Of a DNA stretch of 64,000 nucleotides, positions 1-10,481 are shown in pieces. Origin of the DNA: Brucella pituitosa (lineage in GTDB: Bacteria; Pseudomonadota; Alphaproteobacteria; Rhizobiales; Rhizobiaceae). Position numbers and translations under genes: made by a program. Location: contig NZ_PYSY02000001.1 in the NCBI RefSeq assembly GCF_003049685.1, positions 1,736,001 to 1,800,000 of the forward strand, given 5' to 3'. Every line of letters starts with the position of its first letter. Within the stretch, counting starts at the first letter, position 1. The notes under the pieces were generated by a model that was not told the origin of the DNA, did no database searches, and worked only from the letters and a program-made list of their open reading frames with translations.

Positions 1-58
1 CAGCAGCAAAACCGATTGCAGCAGTGACAACGAATGACTTGAGCGAAATTGCAGACAT
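1..58 (-). CDS. N-terminus of an exported protein (partial)
   Basis: A minus-strand ATG at 58 opens a frame that runs off the left edge. The 19 visible residues (MSAISLKSFVVTAAIGFAA) have one lysine followed by a hydrophobic stretch, as in a Sec signal peptide. A weak purine-rich ribosome binding site (AAAGGG) lies about 10 bases upstream. Too little is visible to name a family. Confidence 0.5.
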   Translation of the reverse strand, partial: MSAISLKSFVVTAAIGFAA

Positions 59-124
59 CTTAAAACCCTTTCGAACTTTTGTCAGGTGATCCTCACCTGA
101 GACATCCGATAAGTAGTCCATCGA

Positions 125-156
125 ATATGAACGCAAAGCCAGGTTCGCGTTCATAT
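125..156. repeat. 10-bp perfect inverted repeat
   Basis: ATATGAACGC at 125-134 and GCGTTCATAT at 147-156 are perfect inverted copies around a 12-base loop. The repeat sits about 70 bases upstream of the partial gene that starts at 58, so it could be an operator or an mRNA hairpin. No T-tract follows on either strand, which argues against a terminator. Confidence 0.5.
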
Positions 157-304
157 GGCATTCAGTTTGGTAAATACCACCACAAAATCACGCTCAATGT
201 TCTGAATAAATTGTTATAAAACAATTATTTAAATGGAAGTTCCTGCCAAACAGACACTACAGAAGAGTGAACATTAAACTTAATTAATGTGCCCCATAGG
301 GCGA

Positions 305-751
305 TTAATCCAATGGAACCATGTGCTGGATGTACTCTTCTTCATCCTTGAGTTCATGGTCGAACGCCGTCACCTTGCCACGAACAGAAACACCGGCTTC
401 GTAGATTGTATCGGGCGAACCCGAAACGAGCGGGTGCCACCAATAAAGATCGGCACCTTCTGCAACAAGCCGATAAGCGCAGGTGGCCGGCAGCCAGTTG
501 ACCTCGTAGACGATTTCCGGCGTCAGAAACACGCAATCGGGCACAGTTTTGCGACGGTTCGGATAATCACTGCATTTGCAGCTATCTGCGTCCAGAAGCG
601 TACAGGCAACTGTCGTCCAGTAGACTTCCTCTGTATCATCATCCAGCAATTTATGCAGACAACACTGGCCGCAACCGTCGCACAGGCTTTCCCATTCCTG
701 TCGGTTCATTTGCTCAAGCGATTTGGTTTGCCAGAAAGGTTTCTTGTTCAT
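305..751 (-). CDS. YcgN family cysteine-cluster protein (UPF0260)
   Basis: 148 residues, the usual length of the YcgN/UPF0260 family. The family-defining cluster [11 protein letters not shown] is at about residues 24-34, with further conserved cysteines ([15 protein letters not shown]) at about 49-63. Such CxxCxxCC clusters are expected to bind a metal or an iron-sulfur centre, but no reaction is established for the family. The gene stands alone: the next gene on its upstream side is divergent, and a diverged copy of the local dispersed repeat begins 13 bases above its start. Family assignment is firm; function is unknown. Confidence 0.88.
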   Translation of the reverse strand: MNKKPFWQTKSLEQMNRQEWESLCDGCGQCCLHKLLDDDTEEVYWTTVACTLLDADSCKCSDYPNRRKTVPDCVFLTPEIVYEVNWLPATCAYRLVAEGADLYWWHPLVSGSPDTIYEAGVSVRGKVTAFDHELKDEEEYIQHMVPLD

Positions 752-763
752 GATGCTTCATAT

Positions 764-820
764 AGAGCATTTCCGGCAAATGTGCGTAGCGGTTGCGTCC
801 GCAATAACACGGGCAAATCG
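764..820. repeat. diverged copy of dispersed AGAGC-type repeat
   Basis: AGAGCATTTCCGGCAAA followed by TGTGCGTAGCGGTTGCGT resembles the better copy at 21844 (agagcatttccagcaaa, agtgtgaagcagttttgcgt) with several substitutions. It occupies the upstream region of the YcgN-type gene. Confidence 0.45.
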
Positions 821-982
821 TCGCCCTTCACTATTGAATGCTGCACATTGTTAGGTTAGATAACGCTTGTCATCCTTATGGCCGTAAGCGTCTTACGTTA
901 GGCAACGCATCAATTTAGCTGGGAACGGCTATCAGTTTTGATGTTTCGTTGCACGTTCCCTGCATAATATTCAGGAATACAC

Positions 983-1243
983 ATGTCTCAGTTTAACGGT
1001 TCACGCCGCAGAAAACTGCCAGCGCGTTATGCATCTATTGTGATGCCTTTCATTCTCTCGATCATGATGACTTTTATTGTCTCACTGATCGCGACCACAA
1101 AAAACCTAGGCCTCACGCATCCCGAACTTGCATCAAGCTGGATGACCTCGTGGGCTCTTTCGTGGCTCGTTGCTTTTCCAGTCCTGCTTGCCATCCTACC
1201 AGTCGTCCGGAAAATGGTCAGCTTCGTCTGCCATCCACACTGA
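983..1243 (+). CDS. DUF2798 small membrane protein
   Basis: 86 residues. A basic N-terminus (SRRRKLPARYA) is followed by two hydrophobic helices, about residues 16-40 and 52-75. The motifs LPARYASIVMPFILS and LSWLVAFPVLL match the DUF2798 pattern. It is predicted to lie in the inner membrane with two spans; no role is established. A terminator starts 14 bases after the stop, so it is probably transcribed alone. Confidence 0.85.
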   Translation: MSQFNGSRRRKLPARYASIVMPFILSIMMTFIVSLIATTKNLGLTHPELASSWMTSWALSWLVAFPVLLAILPVVRKMVSFVCHPH

Positions 1244-1256
1244 CAAGCGCAAATAA

Positions 1257-1287
1257 AAAGCCGCGCATCAAAGATGCGCGGCTTTCT
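1257..1287. terminator. bidirectional intrinsic terminator
   Basis: A 13-bp perfect stem (AAAGCCGCGCATC at 1257-1269, GATGCGCGGCTTT at 1273-1285) with a three-base loop. It has A residues on the left and T residues on the right, so it can serve both DUF2798 (plus) and the HlyU-family gene (minus). Confidence 0.85.
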
Positions 1288-1306
1288 CAATTCCGTTGCC
1301 GGTAGC

Positions 1307-1597
1307 TTAGCGGAAAATTGCTTCGCCCTGCTCATCGACAATCTGGCGACCCTTGTTCAGCGAAATGCTGGCAGCATCTTCAATGCCAGGGCAACGATCT
1401 GCGCGAACAAAGCGGTGTTCTTTCAGCTCGCCATTGATCGTCTTCGAGATAACACCACAAACCTGATACTGCCCGCCTTCGCTGTAAGGCGTTGCGATAA
1501 TAAGAAAGTCCTTGTGCTCAAGGCGTCCGGCTTCTTTTGGTGCTGCTGGCGTTTCTTCCGTTGAGCCACCGCCAAAAAGGCGCTTCAAAAAAGACAT
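1307..1597 (-). CDS. HlyU family protein
   Basis: 96 residues with the typical start MSFLKRLFGG, a short acidic linker and the core EHKDFLIIATPYSEGGQYQV then VCGVISKT. This matches the HlyU family, named for a Vibrio haemolysin activator. In alphaproteobacteria the family is common, but its link to haemolysin regulation is not shown, so a regulator role is only inherited from the name. It lies directly downstream of rpoD on the same strand, with the rpoD terminator between them, and ends at the bidirectional terminator at 1257-1287. Confidence 0.85.
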   Translation of the reverse strand: MSFLKRLFGGGSTEETPAAPKEAGRLEHKDFLIIATPYSEGGQYQVCGVISKTINGELKEHRFVRADRCPGIEDAASISLNKGRQIVDEQGEAIFR

Positions 1598-1615
1598 AAC
1601 GCTCCCTCTCTTCTA

Positions 1616-1651
1616 TAAAAATCGCCCGAAGCCGTATCCGGCCTCGGGCGA
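1616..1651 (-). terminator. rpoD terminator
   Basis: On the minus strand a GC-rich stem (TCGCCCGA paired with TCGGGCGA, extended by GCCG/CGGC after one mismatch) is followed by TTTTT. It begins 8 bases after the rpoD stop codon. Confidence 0.85.
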
Positions 1652-1658
1652 AAAGTTC

Positions 1659-3677
<2,019 letters not shown>

Positions 3678-3841
3678 ATTGCTCGTCTCCAGGCGACACC
3701 GGTCGCGTCTAAGATATATAGAGTGGTCAAACGGTTTTGCGAGAGCGCCGTTTAACTGTTGATTCTGCGAATAGCTGATTTCACGTTAATGCCGAATTAA
3801 CCCTGCCGTCATTAACCGATCCTACCGTCTCCAAATTCCTG

Positions 3842-3890
3842 TGGGCAGATCCGGGATAATGGTCGCCTTTAAGGCCCTGCCCGGTTTTTG
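3842..3890 (+). terminator. terminator-like hairpin, plus strand, no gene upstream
   Basis: GGGCAG at 3842-3847 pairs with CTGCCC at 3877-3882, with an inner GCCTT/AAGGC stem, followed by GGTTTTTG. On the plus strand it looks like an intrinsic terminator, yet no plus-strand gene precedes it; on the minus strand it would be a structured rpoD leader element. Confidence 0.35.
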
Positions 3891-3956
3891 ATTGTTGCCC
3901 ATCGAGGCTAATTTCAGGAGTCCACTTAGGGAACGTTTATCAATATCAGTTCTCCA

Positions 3957-4060
3957 GAGCATGTTTTGATCTGATTGAATCAGATCGACGCTCTGAAGAT
4001 TTTTTCAAAGCATAATCTTATCGATCCTCGTTTCACTCCGGTCGGATTATGCTCTAATCC
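3957..4060. repeat. dispersed palindromic repeat block
   Basis: AGAGCATGTTTTGATCTGAT opens a first palindromic unit that ends in ACGCTCT at about 3994. A second unit has AGCATAATC (4009-4017) facing GATTATGCT (4045-4053). GAGCAT...ATGCTC palindromes with GATC-rich arms are common intergenic repeats in Brucella-type genomes. No coding potential is visible. Confidence 0.6.
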
Positions 4061-4270
4061 TTGCTCGAACTGTCGTGATTCCGTCATTTGTGCCGCACGT
4101 CAAGAGCGACTCACCTGATTCGGGTCTAAAAAGCGAATCATTTATTGTCGCGGCGCGTTCTCACACCCTTAAGCCGCCGAAGATTCGCGAAACCCACCAT
4201 TTCCGGCAGTTTCGAGTCTTCAAGCGATTCAAAGTGATTCGGACACCACAAGTATCTCACTTGAGTACGG

Positions 4271-6223
4271 TCACGAACCGCCGGATGCGCGTCCTGAGGA
4301 AAGTCCAAAACCGTCAATGAGGGCTTCGGTTGCTTCTGCCTGAGCAATCTGTTTTTGAATATCAATAAGCCGAGCGAAAATTTCACCCGTTTCATCGCTA
4401 TCAAGCGATGCTTCAACAGCGCGCAGTTCCCTATGTAGGGTGCGCGCGCGCTGATGCAAGTGAAGCGCCTGCTTTAATGCTTCTCGAACGTCGTCTTCCG
4501 CTGCTTGCGATGTGGCGGTCCATTCCCGCGTCCGCCGGACAACGGCTTCCAGCGTTTCGATCAGTTCGCCATGACCGGCTGCAACCAGCGCCTTGCGCAT
4601 GGCGAAGCCATCTTCGACATGATCCGATGCCAGAACGTCGAGCATCGCCAGATGCAAGACCTTCAAAGCCTCATGCTCGAGATCGAGTGCCGCCATTGTT
4701 TCAAAGTCTTCTTCGATCAGGCGCGGATGATTAAGCAGCATCAGTACGATTGCAGTTTCACGCAGAGGCGCATTGCGTTTTTTGACCATGTTGGAGCGGG
4801 TCAAGCTATCGGAGTATGCTAACCGGCCTCCAGCAACCAGCCCTACTCCGCGACCACCTTGGGTACCGCGACCTTTGTCTTTTCCGCGATTGAATGCGCC
4901 GCCGCGTTGTGCATTCTGCCGCCCCTGACCAAAGAAAGCCTGCGCACGCTCGCGCATTTCCTGGCTGTAGTGACGACGAATATCTTCATTCGCAATGCGG
5001 CTGGTAATTTCGCGCAAGCGCGCTTCGAGTTCCGCACGGCGCTCAGGTGTATCGAACACACCCGCTGCCGTTTCACGCGTCCAGACCATATCGACCAACG
5101 GTTTGGCATCGCGCAAAACAGAATAAAAAGCCGAAGCCCCTTCAGCCTTAACCAGATCGTCCGGGTCCTGTCCTTCGGGAAGCATCGCAAAGCGCAAGGA
5201 TTTCCCCGGCTGCAAAGTAGGCAGTCCAAGATCGGCAGCACGATGCGCCGCACGAACACCTGCTCCGTCACCATCAAAACACAGGATCGGCTCAGGGCTG
5301 ATCCGCCACAACAATTCAAGCTGCTCTTCGGTCAGCGCTGTTCCAAGCGGAGCCACCGCCTGATGAATGCCCGCCTGCGCCAGCGCGATAACATCCATAT
5401 AGCCCTCAACCGCAATGATCGGCTTGGCTGGCTCGCCGCCTTGCGGCTGGCAGGCTTTACGTGCACGAAGGCCATTATAAAGCACGCGGCCCTTATGAAA
5501 GAGCTCGGTTTCAGGCGAATTTAAATATTTCGCAGGCGCGTCAGCAGAAAGCGCACGACCGCCAAACGCAATGATGCGTCCACGCAAGTCCTCGATAGGG
5601 AACATGATACGGTCACGGAAGCGATCATAGGAAACAGCAATGCCCTCTCCATGAACGACAAGACCACAGGCTTCGATCTGATCTTTTGAGATGCCTTTGC
5701 TCGCCAGAAATTCCTTGAGCGCATTGCGCGATTCCGGCCCATAGCCGATGCGGAATGTCTGTTGCGTTGCACTCGAAAGGCCGCGATCGCGCAAATAAGC
5801 GCGCGCCTTCGCGCCCGACGCACTTTGCAACTGATTTTCAAAAAACTGCGCCGCAAGCTCCATCACATCATAGAGCGTTGCACGCTGCGCTTCACGCTTT
5901 TCCATTTCCGGGTCGCGTGCTGGCATCGGCACACCAGCCATATCGGCAACACGCTCAACAGCTTCGGGAAAACTCGCACCTTCCAGATCGGTCAGGAACT
6001 TGAAGTGATCACCCGTCACCCCACAACCAAAGCAGTGATAACGGCCTTTGCGGTCCTCGCAGTGAAAGCTTGGGGTTTTCTCGCCATGAAACGGGCAACA
6101 GCCCCAGAAATCGCCTTTTGGCGGATTGCTCTTCTTTCGGTCAAACGAAACGCGCGTTCCGATCAGCGTCGAGATCGGCACGCGATCTCTGATCTCATCA
6201 AGAAAGGATGGCGGAAAACGCAT
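4271..6223 (-). CDS. dnaG: DNA primase
   Basis: 650 residues from the ATG at 6223, which gives the standard DnaG N-terminus MRFPPSFLDEIRDRVPI; the frame is open for 28 more codons upstream, but that extension does not look like primase. The zinc-binding CHC2 domain has C43, H46, C64 and C67 (CPFHGEKTPSF, YHCFGCG). The TOPRIM catalytic core follows, with VEGYMDV at about 275 and the metal-binding DGDGAG. The C-terminal part should bind DnaB helicase. It makes RNA primers for replication. rpoD lies downstream on the same strand, separated by a repeat-filled gap. Confidence 0.98.
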   Translation of the reverse strand: MRFPPSFLDEIRDRVPISTLIGTRVSFDRKKSNPPKGDFWGCCPFHGEKTPSFHCEDRKGRYHCFGCGVTGDHFKFLTDLEGASFPEAVERVADMAGVPMPARDPEMEKREAQRATLYDVMELAAQFFENQLQSASGAKARAYLRDRGLSSATQQTFRIGYGPESRNALKEFLASKGISKDQIEACGLVVHGEGIAVSYDRFRDRIMFPIEDLRGRIIAFGGRALSADAPAKYLNSPETELFHKGRVLYNGLRARKACQPQGGEPAKPIIAVEGYMDVIALAQAGIHQAVAPLGTALTEEQLELLWRISPEPILCFDGDGAGVRAAHRAADLGLPTLQPGKSLRFAMLPEGQDPDDLVKAEGASAFYSVLRDAKPLVDMVWTRETAAGVFDTPERRAELEARLREITSRIANEDIRRHYSQEMRERAQAFFGQGRQNAQRGGAFNRGKDKGRGTQGGRGVGLVAGGRLAYSDSLTRSNMVKKRNAPLRETAIVLMLLNHPRLIEEDFETMAALDLEHEALKVLHLAMLDVLASDHVEDGFAMRKALVAAGHGELIETLEAVVRRTREWTATSQAAEDDVREALKQALHLHQRARTLHRELRAVEASLDSDETGEIFARLIDIQKQIAQAEATEALIDGFGLSSGRASGGS

Positions 6224-6384
6224 TAAGATTGTCACTTTCGGGTCAAATAAGCATGGTATCCAGTCAATGATATATAGGCGCGCGCAGACAGACAGTCCAT
6301 CACACACAAGCGGCCCTCCCCGCTAATCACATGCTGCAGGCCTCTTAATTACGATCATTGCACACAGTCGCGACCTTCATAAAA

Positions 6385-6402
6385 CTGTCATATAATTGTC
6401 AC
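6385..6402 (+). promoter_or_regulatory. Pho-box-like PhoB binding site
   Basis: CTGTCAT (6385-6391) and TTGTCAC (6396-6402) are direct repeats with an 11-base period. They match the PhoB box pattern CTGTCAT-N4-CTGTCAC with one change. The site is about 150 bases upstream of a Na/phosphate cotransporter, the kind of gene PhoB would control. PhoB control is inferred, not shown. Confidence 0.65.
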
Positions 6403-6433
6403 ATTACAATTGCGACGCTTGATTTAAGCGCAT

Positions 6434-6471
6434 TTCCGGCTCATATTTCCGACGAATATGGTTAGCCGGAA
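6434..6471. repeat. imperfect hairpin in Na/Pi cotransporter leader
   Basis: TTCCGGCT (6434-6441) pairs with AGCCGGAA (6464-6471), and CATATT pairs with AATATG inside it, leaving a three-base bulge. It lies between the Pho-box-like site and the start codon and could be an operator or a leader structure. Confidence 0.4.
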
Positions 6472-6549
6472 CATATTTTTTCTTTATTTGTTGCGTAAGC
6501 TTAACCCAATCGAGATCCAACTCTCTTCACACCCTGAAAGGATTTTTCC

Positions 6550-8226
6550 GTGAACGGTTCTCTGGTCCTTTTGCATCTTGCCGGTGCAGTCGCGCTCCTA
6601 TTATGGGCGACGCGCATGGTGCGAACGGGAGTGGAGCGTGCCTATGGTGATCGTTTGCGTCGCCGCTTGCGCAATCAGATGCAGAATCCGCTGCTTTCGA
6701 TAGCCTTTGGCCTTATTCTGGCTATTGCCTTACAGAGCTCGACGGCCGTGACGCTTCTGGTCGGCTCTTTCGTCGGATCGGGTATTGTCAGCGGTGTCGC
6801 AGGCCTGATGGCGGTGCGCGGTGGTGAACTTGGTTCAGCGCTCGTCGTAAAAATCCTGAGCTACGATCTGACACTGCTGGTTCCGCTCTGCCTTGTTTCC
6901 GGCACGGCTATTTTCATGACCACGGAGCGACGTGACTGGCGTCAGATCGGGCGCATTCTCGTTGGCATCGGTTTGCTCATCATGTCACTGGAAATGACAG
7001 GACAGGCGACAGAGCCACTGCGTCAAAGCGAGCTTCTGCCTGTCATCGTGGATTATCTCTCCAACGACCCCGTCACTGCCTATCTTCTGGCAGCCTTGAT
7101 GACCTGGCTGTTTCATTCCAGCATTGCGGGTGTCATCCTGCTGACCACTTTCGCGTCACGCGGACTGATTACGCCTGAACTTGCGGTCGTCATGGTGCTT
7201 GGCGTCAATCTTGGCTCCTCCATCATCGCGCCGATCCTGACCCGCAACGCACCGCCCGAAACCCGTGTCGTACCGCTCGGCAATCTGTTGATGCGCGGTG
7301 CTGGTTCGCTGCTCATGTTGATCCTGTTTGAAACGTTTAAGCCATCGATTGGCTTCCTTGGTGGCGATCCGGTTTCACAGGTAGTCAACGCCCACATTCT
7401 GTTCAACGTCATTGTCATGGTCGCAGGCATTCCATTGTCTGGACTGGTGCTCCGTGCGACTGAAGCGCTGGTTCATCTCAATTCAGACAAAAACGCACCC
7501 ACCCAGCCGCTTGAAGTCGAAGAGTATAGCGCGCTCGATAATGCTGTCCTTGATCGTCCTTCGCAGGCGCTCGCCAATGCAACGCGCGAAGTCGTCGGCG
7601 TGTGCGATACGATTGAAGTCATGTTGCGCCGGATTATCGATCTCTACGAAAAGCCGGATCAGGCGCGCATCAACGAACTGGCAAGCCTCGACGACCGGGT
7701 CGACAAGAAACATGCAGCCATCAAGCTTTATCTTACCAAGCTCGCAGCCAAAGACCTTGATGAGTTTGAAGCTTTGCGGATGCAGGAACTGATGGGTGCA
7801 TGTGTGAAGCTCGAACAGGTTGGCGATATCATCGTGCGCAACATGCTGGCGCATGTTCAGAAGAAGATGGATCACAACCTCGAATTCACCGAGGAAGGCT
7901 GGAAGGAACTGAGCCATTTCCACGCCATGGTGCTTGCCAACGCGCATATGGCGTTCAACGTCATCGTCTCGCGTGATGGTCGCACCGCACGTCTGCTCGT
8001 GCAGGAAAAAGACAATCTGCGTGATCTGGAAAAGCAGACGAGTATGCGTCACTTCTCGCGGCTTCGCGAAGGTTCAACCCGCAGCATCGAGACAAGCACC
8101 ATCCATCTCGATACCATTCGCGATTTGAAGCAGATCAATTCGCTGCTCGCATCCATGGCCTATCCAGTCCTTGAAGAACAAGGATTGCTCGGCTCTACAC
8201 GCTTGAAGTCAGTGAAACAAAACTAA
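6550..8226 (+). CDS. Na/Pi cotransporter family protein with PhoU-like C-terminus
   Basis: 558 residues from a GTG start preceded by AAAGG. Hydrophobic helices fill about residues 1-310 and carry the duplicated Na/Pi-cotransporter signature: ALQSSTAVTLLVGSFVGSG near 58 and FHSSIAGVILLTTFA near 190. The C-terminal third (about 350-550) is soluble and helical, like PhoU domains found in bacterial NptA/YjbB proteins. It is expected to move phosphate across the inner membrane coupled to sodium; YjbB-type members export phosphate. A Pho-box-like site upstream supports a phosphate link. A terminator follows the stop immediately. Confidence 0.9.
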   Translation: MNGSLVLLHLAGAVALLLWATRMVRTGVERAYGDRLRRRLRNQMQNPLLSIAFGLILAIALQSSTAVTLLVGSFVGSGIVSGVAGLMAVRGGELGSALVVKILSYDLTLLVPLCLVSGTAIFMTTERRDWRQIGRILVGIGLLIMSLEMTGQATEPLRQSELLPVIVDYLSNDPVTAYLLAALMTWLFHSSIAGVILLTTFASRGLITPELAVVMVLGVNLGSSIIAPILTRNAPPETRVVPLGNLLMRGAGSLLMLILFETFKPSIGFLGGDPVSQVVNAHILFNVIVMVAGIPLSGLVLRATEALVHLNSDKNAPTQPLEVEEYSALDNAVLDRPSQALANATREVVGVCDTIEVMLRRIIDLYEKPDQARINELASLDDRVDKKHAAIKLYLTKLAAKDLDEFEALRMQELMGACVKLEQVGDIIVRNMLAHVQKKMDHNLEFTEEGWKELSHFHAMVLANAHMAFNVIVSRDGRTARLLVQEKDNLRDLEKQTSMRHFSRLREGSTRSIETSTIHLDTIRDLKQINSLLASMAYPVLEEQGLLGSTRLKSVKQN

Positions 8227-8254
8227 AAAAGCCCCGCATCTGCGGGGCCTTTTC
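8227..8254. terminator. shared terminator, cotransporter and YqeY genes
   Basis: AAAAGCCCCGCA and TGCGGGGCCTTTT form a strong stem with a two-base loop. It is flanked by A-rich and T-rich tracts, and the two genes converge on it. Confidence 0.85.
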
Positions 8255-8273
8255 TTTGAAGACTAAGACGCTT

Positions 8274-8726
8274 TTACTGAAGAAGCGTTTTCACCAGCGC
8301 GCTGGCCTTGGAGAAGTCCATCTGTCCAGCGTAGCGCTCTTTGAGCACTGCCATCACCTTGCCCATATCGCGCAGACCCTGTGCACCGATCTCGGTGATC
8401 ACATCTGCACAGGCTTTCTTGACTTCATCATCGCTCATCTGCACAGGCAGAAAACCACTGATGATAACAATTTCCGCACGCTCGCCTTCAGCAAGCTCAA
8501 TACGGTTGCCTTCTTCATAAATGCGCGCAGATTCTTCACGCTGCTTGACCATCTTACCCAAAATGCCGAGCAGCTCTTCATCGCCGACCGGATCCTTTCC
8601 AGCACCGCGATTGGCAATATCACGGTCCTTCACCGCGGCCATGATCAGACGCAAAGTCGACAGGCGCAGCTTATCCTGAGCCTTCATAGCCTGAGTGAGT
8701 GCCTGAGAAATCTCCTGGCGAAGCAT
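8274..8726 (-). CDS. GatB/YqeY domain-containing protein
   Basis: 150 residues covering the whole YqeY family: MLRQEISQALTQAMKAQDK at the N-terminus, RLIMAAVKDRDIANR, and the C-terminal LKERYAGQMDFSKASALVK. The domain resembles the tail of GatB, which recognises tRNA in Glu/Asp-tRNA amidotransferase, so a tRNA-related role is likely but not proven. A ribosome binding site (AGGAGAGAC) precedes the ATG. Monocistronic by layout. A 12-bp palindrome lies about 160 bases upstream. Confidence 0.93.
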   Translation of the reverse strand: MLRQEISQALTQAMKAQDKLRLSTLRLIMAAVKDRDIANRGAGKDPVGDEELLGILGKMVKQREESARIYEEGNRIELAEGERAEIVIISGFLPVQMSDDEVKKACADVITEIGAQGLRDMGKVMAVLKERYAGQMDFSKASALVKTLLQ

Positions 8727-9168
8727 ACGTCTCTCCTGACGGTGTTAGCGCATATCGCCGAAAAAGCAAAAACTCGCCTTTCCAATGACGTCATGCGTAA
8801 TAATGAAAAATCAGAGCCCTTGTATCCAGAACCGGGGCCATAAAGCAATCACACGCCTAATCCGACCTGTCAGAACAACCATCATAGAAATTATGAGACA
8901 TCACTCTCATAATTTCCTGAAAAGCTTGCGTTCAAACGATTGACCCCGCGCCCAAGTTTCTCTATTGCTCAGGGCTTAGCAGGACATCGGCATGTGCTCG
9001 CGGCGGGAAGTTTAATCCCCGCTGCTTTTTGGCGCATATATGGCCCCATAAACTCCATTTTTCAAGCTGTCTGACATCGGGCGGCTGAAACACGGATACA
9101 TGCCGCATGACTGATAACGTAGAACGCGCGCCAGACGGCAAGCGCGAAACCTGACAGGAGTGCACGCC
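8727..9168. other. 442-base gap before carA
   Basis: It holds the divergent promoters of the YqeY-type gene and carA. The only clear structure is the perfect 12-bp inverted repeat at 8888-8917. I found no supported reading frame and no recognisable riboswitch. Confidence 0.55.
8888..8917. repeat. perfect 12-bp inverted repeat
   Basis: GAAATTATGAGA (8888-8899) and TCTCATAATTTC (8906-8917) are exact inverted copies around six bases. The AT-rich arms and lack of a T-tract make a repressor operator more likely than a terminator. Flanking genes are a YqeY-type gene and carA; the cognate protein is unknown. Confidence 0.6.
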
Positions 9169-10392
9169 ATGACCGAAGCCACATCGAAGACAGCACCCTG
9201 GACGACTGCAAAGCGAACCGCCGTTCTTGTGCTTGCTGATGGCACAGTGATTGAAGGCAAAGGCCTAGGCGCAACGGGAGCAATTGAAGCCGAAGTGGTC
9301 TTCAACACTGCTCTCACCGGCTATGAGGAAATTCTGACCGATCCATCCTATGCAGGACAGATCGTTACTTTCACCTTCCCGCATATCGGCAATGTAGGCA
9401 CCAATGCGGAAGACGTGGAAGACCTCACCCCTGCCAATCGTCACGGCGCTGTGGGCGCAATTTTCAAAGCCGACATCACCAACCCATCCAATTTCCGCGC
9501 TTCGGAAAATCTCGATGCATGGCTGAAGCACCGCGGCGTCATCGCACTGGCTGACATCGATACGCGCGCCCTCACCTCGCTTATCCGTGAGCGCGGTGCG
9601 CAGAATGCGGTCATCGCCCATGATCCTGACGGCAAGTTCGACATCGACGCGCTCAAGGCCCGCGCTGCAAACTGGAGCGGTCTGGAAAATCTCGATCTGG
9701 CAAAGGATGTCACCATCGGCCAGAGCCTCACTTGGGACCAGACACCGTGGACGCTGGAAGACGGCTACGGCGAGCAATCAGCCACGCAATATCATGTTGT
9801 CGCGCTCGACTTCGGTGTGAAGCGCAACATTCTGCGTCTGCTGTCAGGCCTTGGTGCCAAGGTCACTGTATTGCCAGCCACAGCCACAGCAGAAGACGTT
9901 CTCGCCTATAATCCAGACGGCATCTTCCTTTCCAATGGTCCCGGCGACCCGGCAGCAACCGGCGAATATGCCGTGCCAACGATTCAGAAGCTCGTAGACA
10001 GCGAATTGCCAGTCTTCGGCATCTGCCTCGGTCATCAGATGCTGGCATTGGCGCTCGGTGCCAAGACCGAAAAGATGCATCAGGGCCATCATGGCGCAAA
10101 CCATCCGGTCAAGGACTACACCACCGGCAAGGTAGAAATCGTATCGATGAACCATGGCTTTGCGGTCGATTCCGACAGCCTGCCAGAGCATGTCGAAGAA
10201 ACACATGTTTCGCTGTTTGACGGCACCAATTGCGGTCTGCGTGTTATCGGCAAGCCGGTCTTCTCGGTACAGCATCACCCGGAAGCCTCTCCGGGGCCAC
10301 AGGACAGCCACTACCTCTTCCGCCGGTTCATCAATCTGATCCGCGAAAAAAAGGGCGAAGCTCTTCTGCCAGAACGCGAACAGGCGGCGTGA
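9169..10392 (+). CDS. carA: carbamoyl phosphate synthase small subunit
   Basis: 407 residues from the ATG at 9169, eight bases after AGGAG; a GTG at 9160 overlaps that site and is less likely. The N-terminal CPSase domain starts at [13 protein letters not shown]. The C-terminal class I glutamine amidotransferase has C286 (GICLGHQML), H370 and E372 ([10 protein letters not shown]). It hydrolyses glutamine and passes ammonia to CarB to make carbamoyl phosphate for arginine and pyrimidine synthesis. carB lies 2.9 kb downstream and is not in the same operon, because two minus-strand genes and a terminator intervene. Confidence 0.98.
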   Translation: MTEATSKTAPWTTAKRTAVLVLADGTVIEGKGLGATGAIEAEVVFNTALTGYEEILTDPSYAGQIVTFTFPHIGNVGTNAEDVEDLTPANRHGAVGAIFKADITNPSNFRASENLDAWLKHRGVIALADIDTRALTSLIRERGAQNAVIAHDPDGKFDIDALKARAANWSGLENLDLAKDVTIGQSLTWDQTPWTLEDGYGEQSATQYHVVALDFGVKRNILRLLSGLGAKVTVLPATATAEDVLAYNPDGIFLSNGPGDPAATGEYAVPTIQKLVDSELPVFGICLGHQMLALALGAKTEKMHQGHHGANHPVKDYTTGKVEIVSMNHGFAVDSDSLPEHVEETHVSLFDGTNCGLRVIGKPVFSVQHHPEASPGPQDSHYLFRRFINLIREKKGEALLPEREQAA

Positions 10393-10436
10393 ATCGCAAT
10401 CTGAATAAAGCGAATTAACCTTCTGTTAATAAAAGG

Positions 10437-10467
10437 AAAGGCCGGAGCTGATGCTCCGGCCTTTTTT
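10437..10467. terminator. carA terminator
   Basis: AAAGGCCGGAGC (10437-10448) pairs with GCTCCGGCCTTTT around TGAT, followed by TTTTTTG. It also lies at the 3' end of the convergent MFS gene. Confidence 0.88.
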
Positions 10468-10481
10468 GCTCGCAGAAGCAT

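Larger units (their letters stand above)
3678..4270. other. 593-base gene-free region between rpoD and dnaG
   Basis: No supported gene. It should hold the rpoD promoter; a CTATAT hexamer on the minus strand (3716-3721), the usual alphaproteobacterial -10 form, fits, but I find no good -35. Further left come a GC-rich hairpin (3842-3890) and a block of inverted repeats (3957-4060). Confidence 0.6.
6224..6549. other. 326-base gap, dnaG / Na-Pi cotransporter divergence
   Basis: This gap carries the promoters of two divergent genes. It contains a Pho-box-like pair of repeats at 6385-6402 and an imperfect hairpin at 6434-6471. No reading frame in it is supported. Confidence 0.6.

Noticed and set aside
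9160-9171. GTG start for carA three codons upstream
   Set aside because: The GTG overlaps the AGGAG ribosome binding site; the ATG eight bases after AGGAG is the sound choice.
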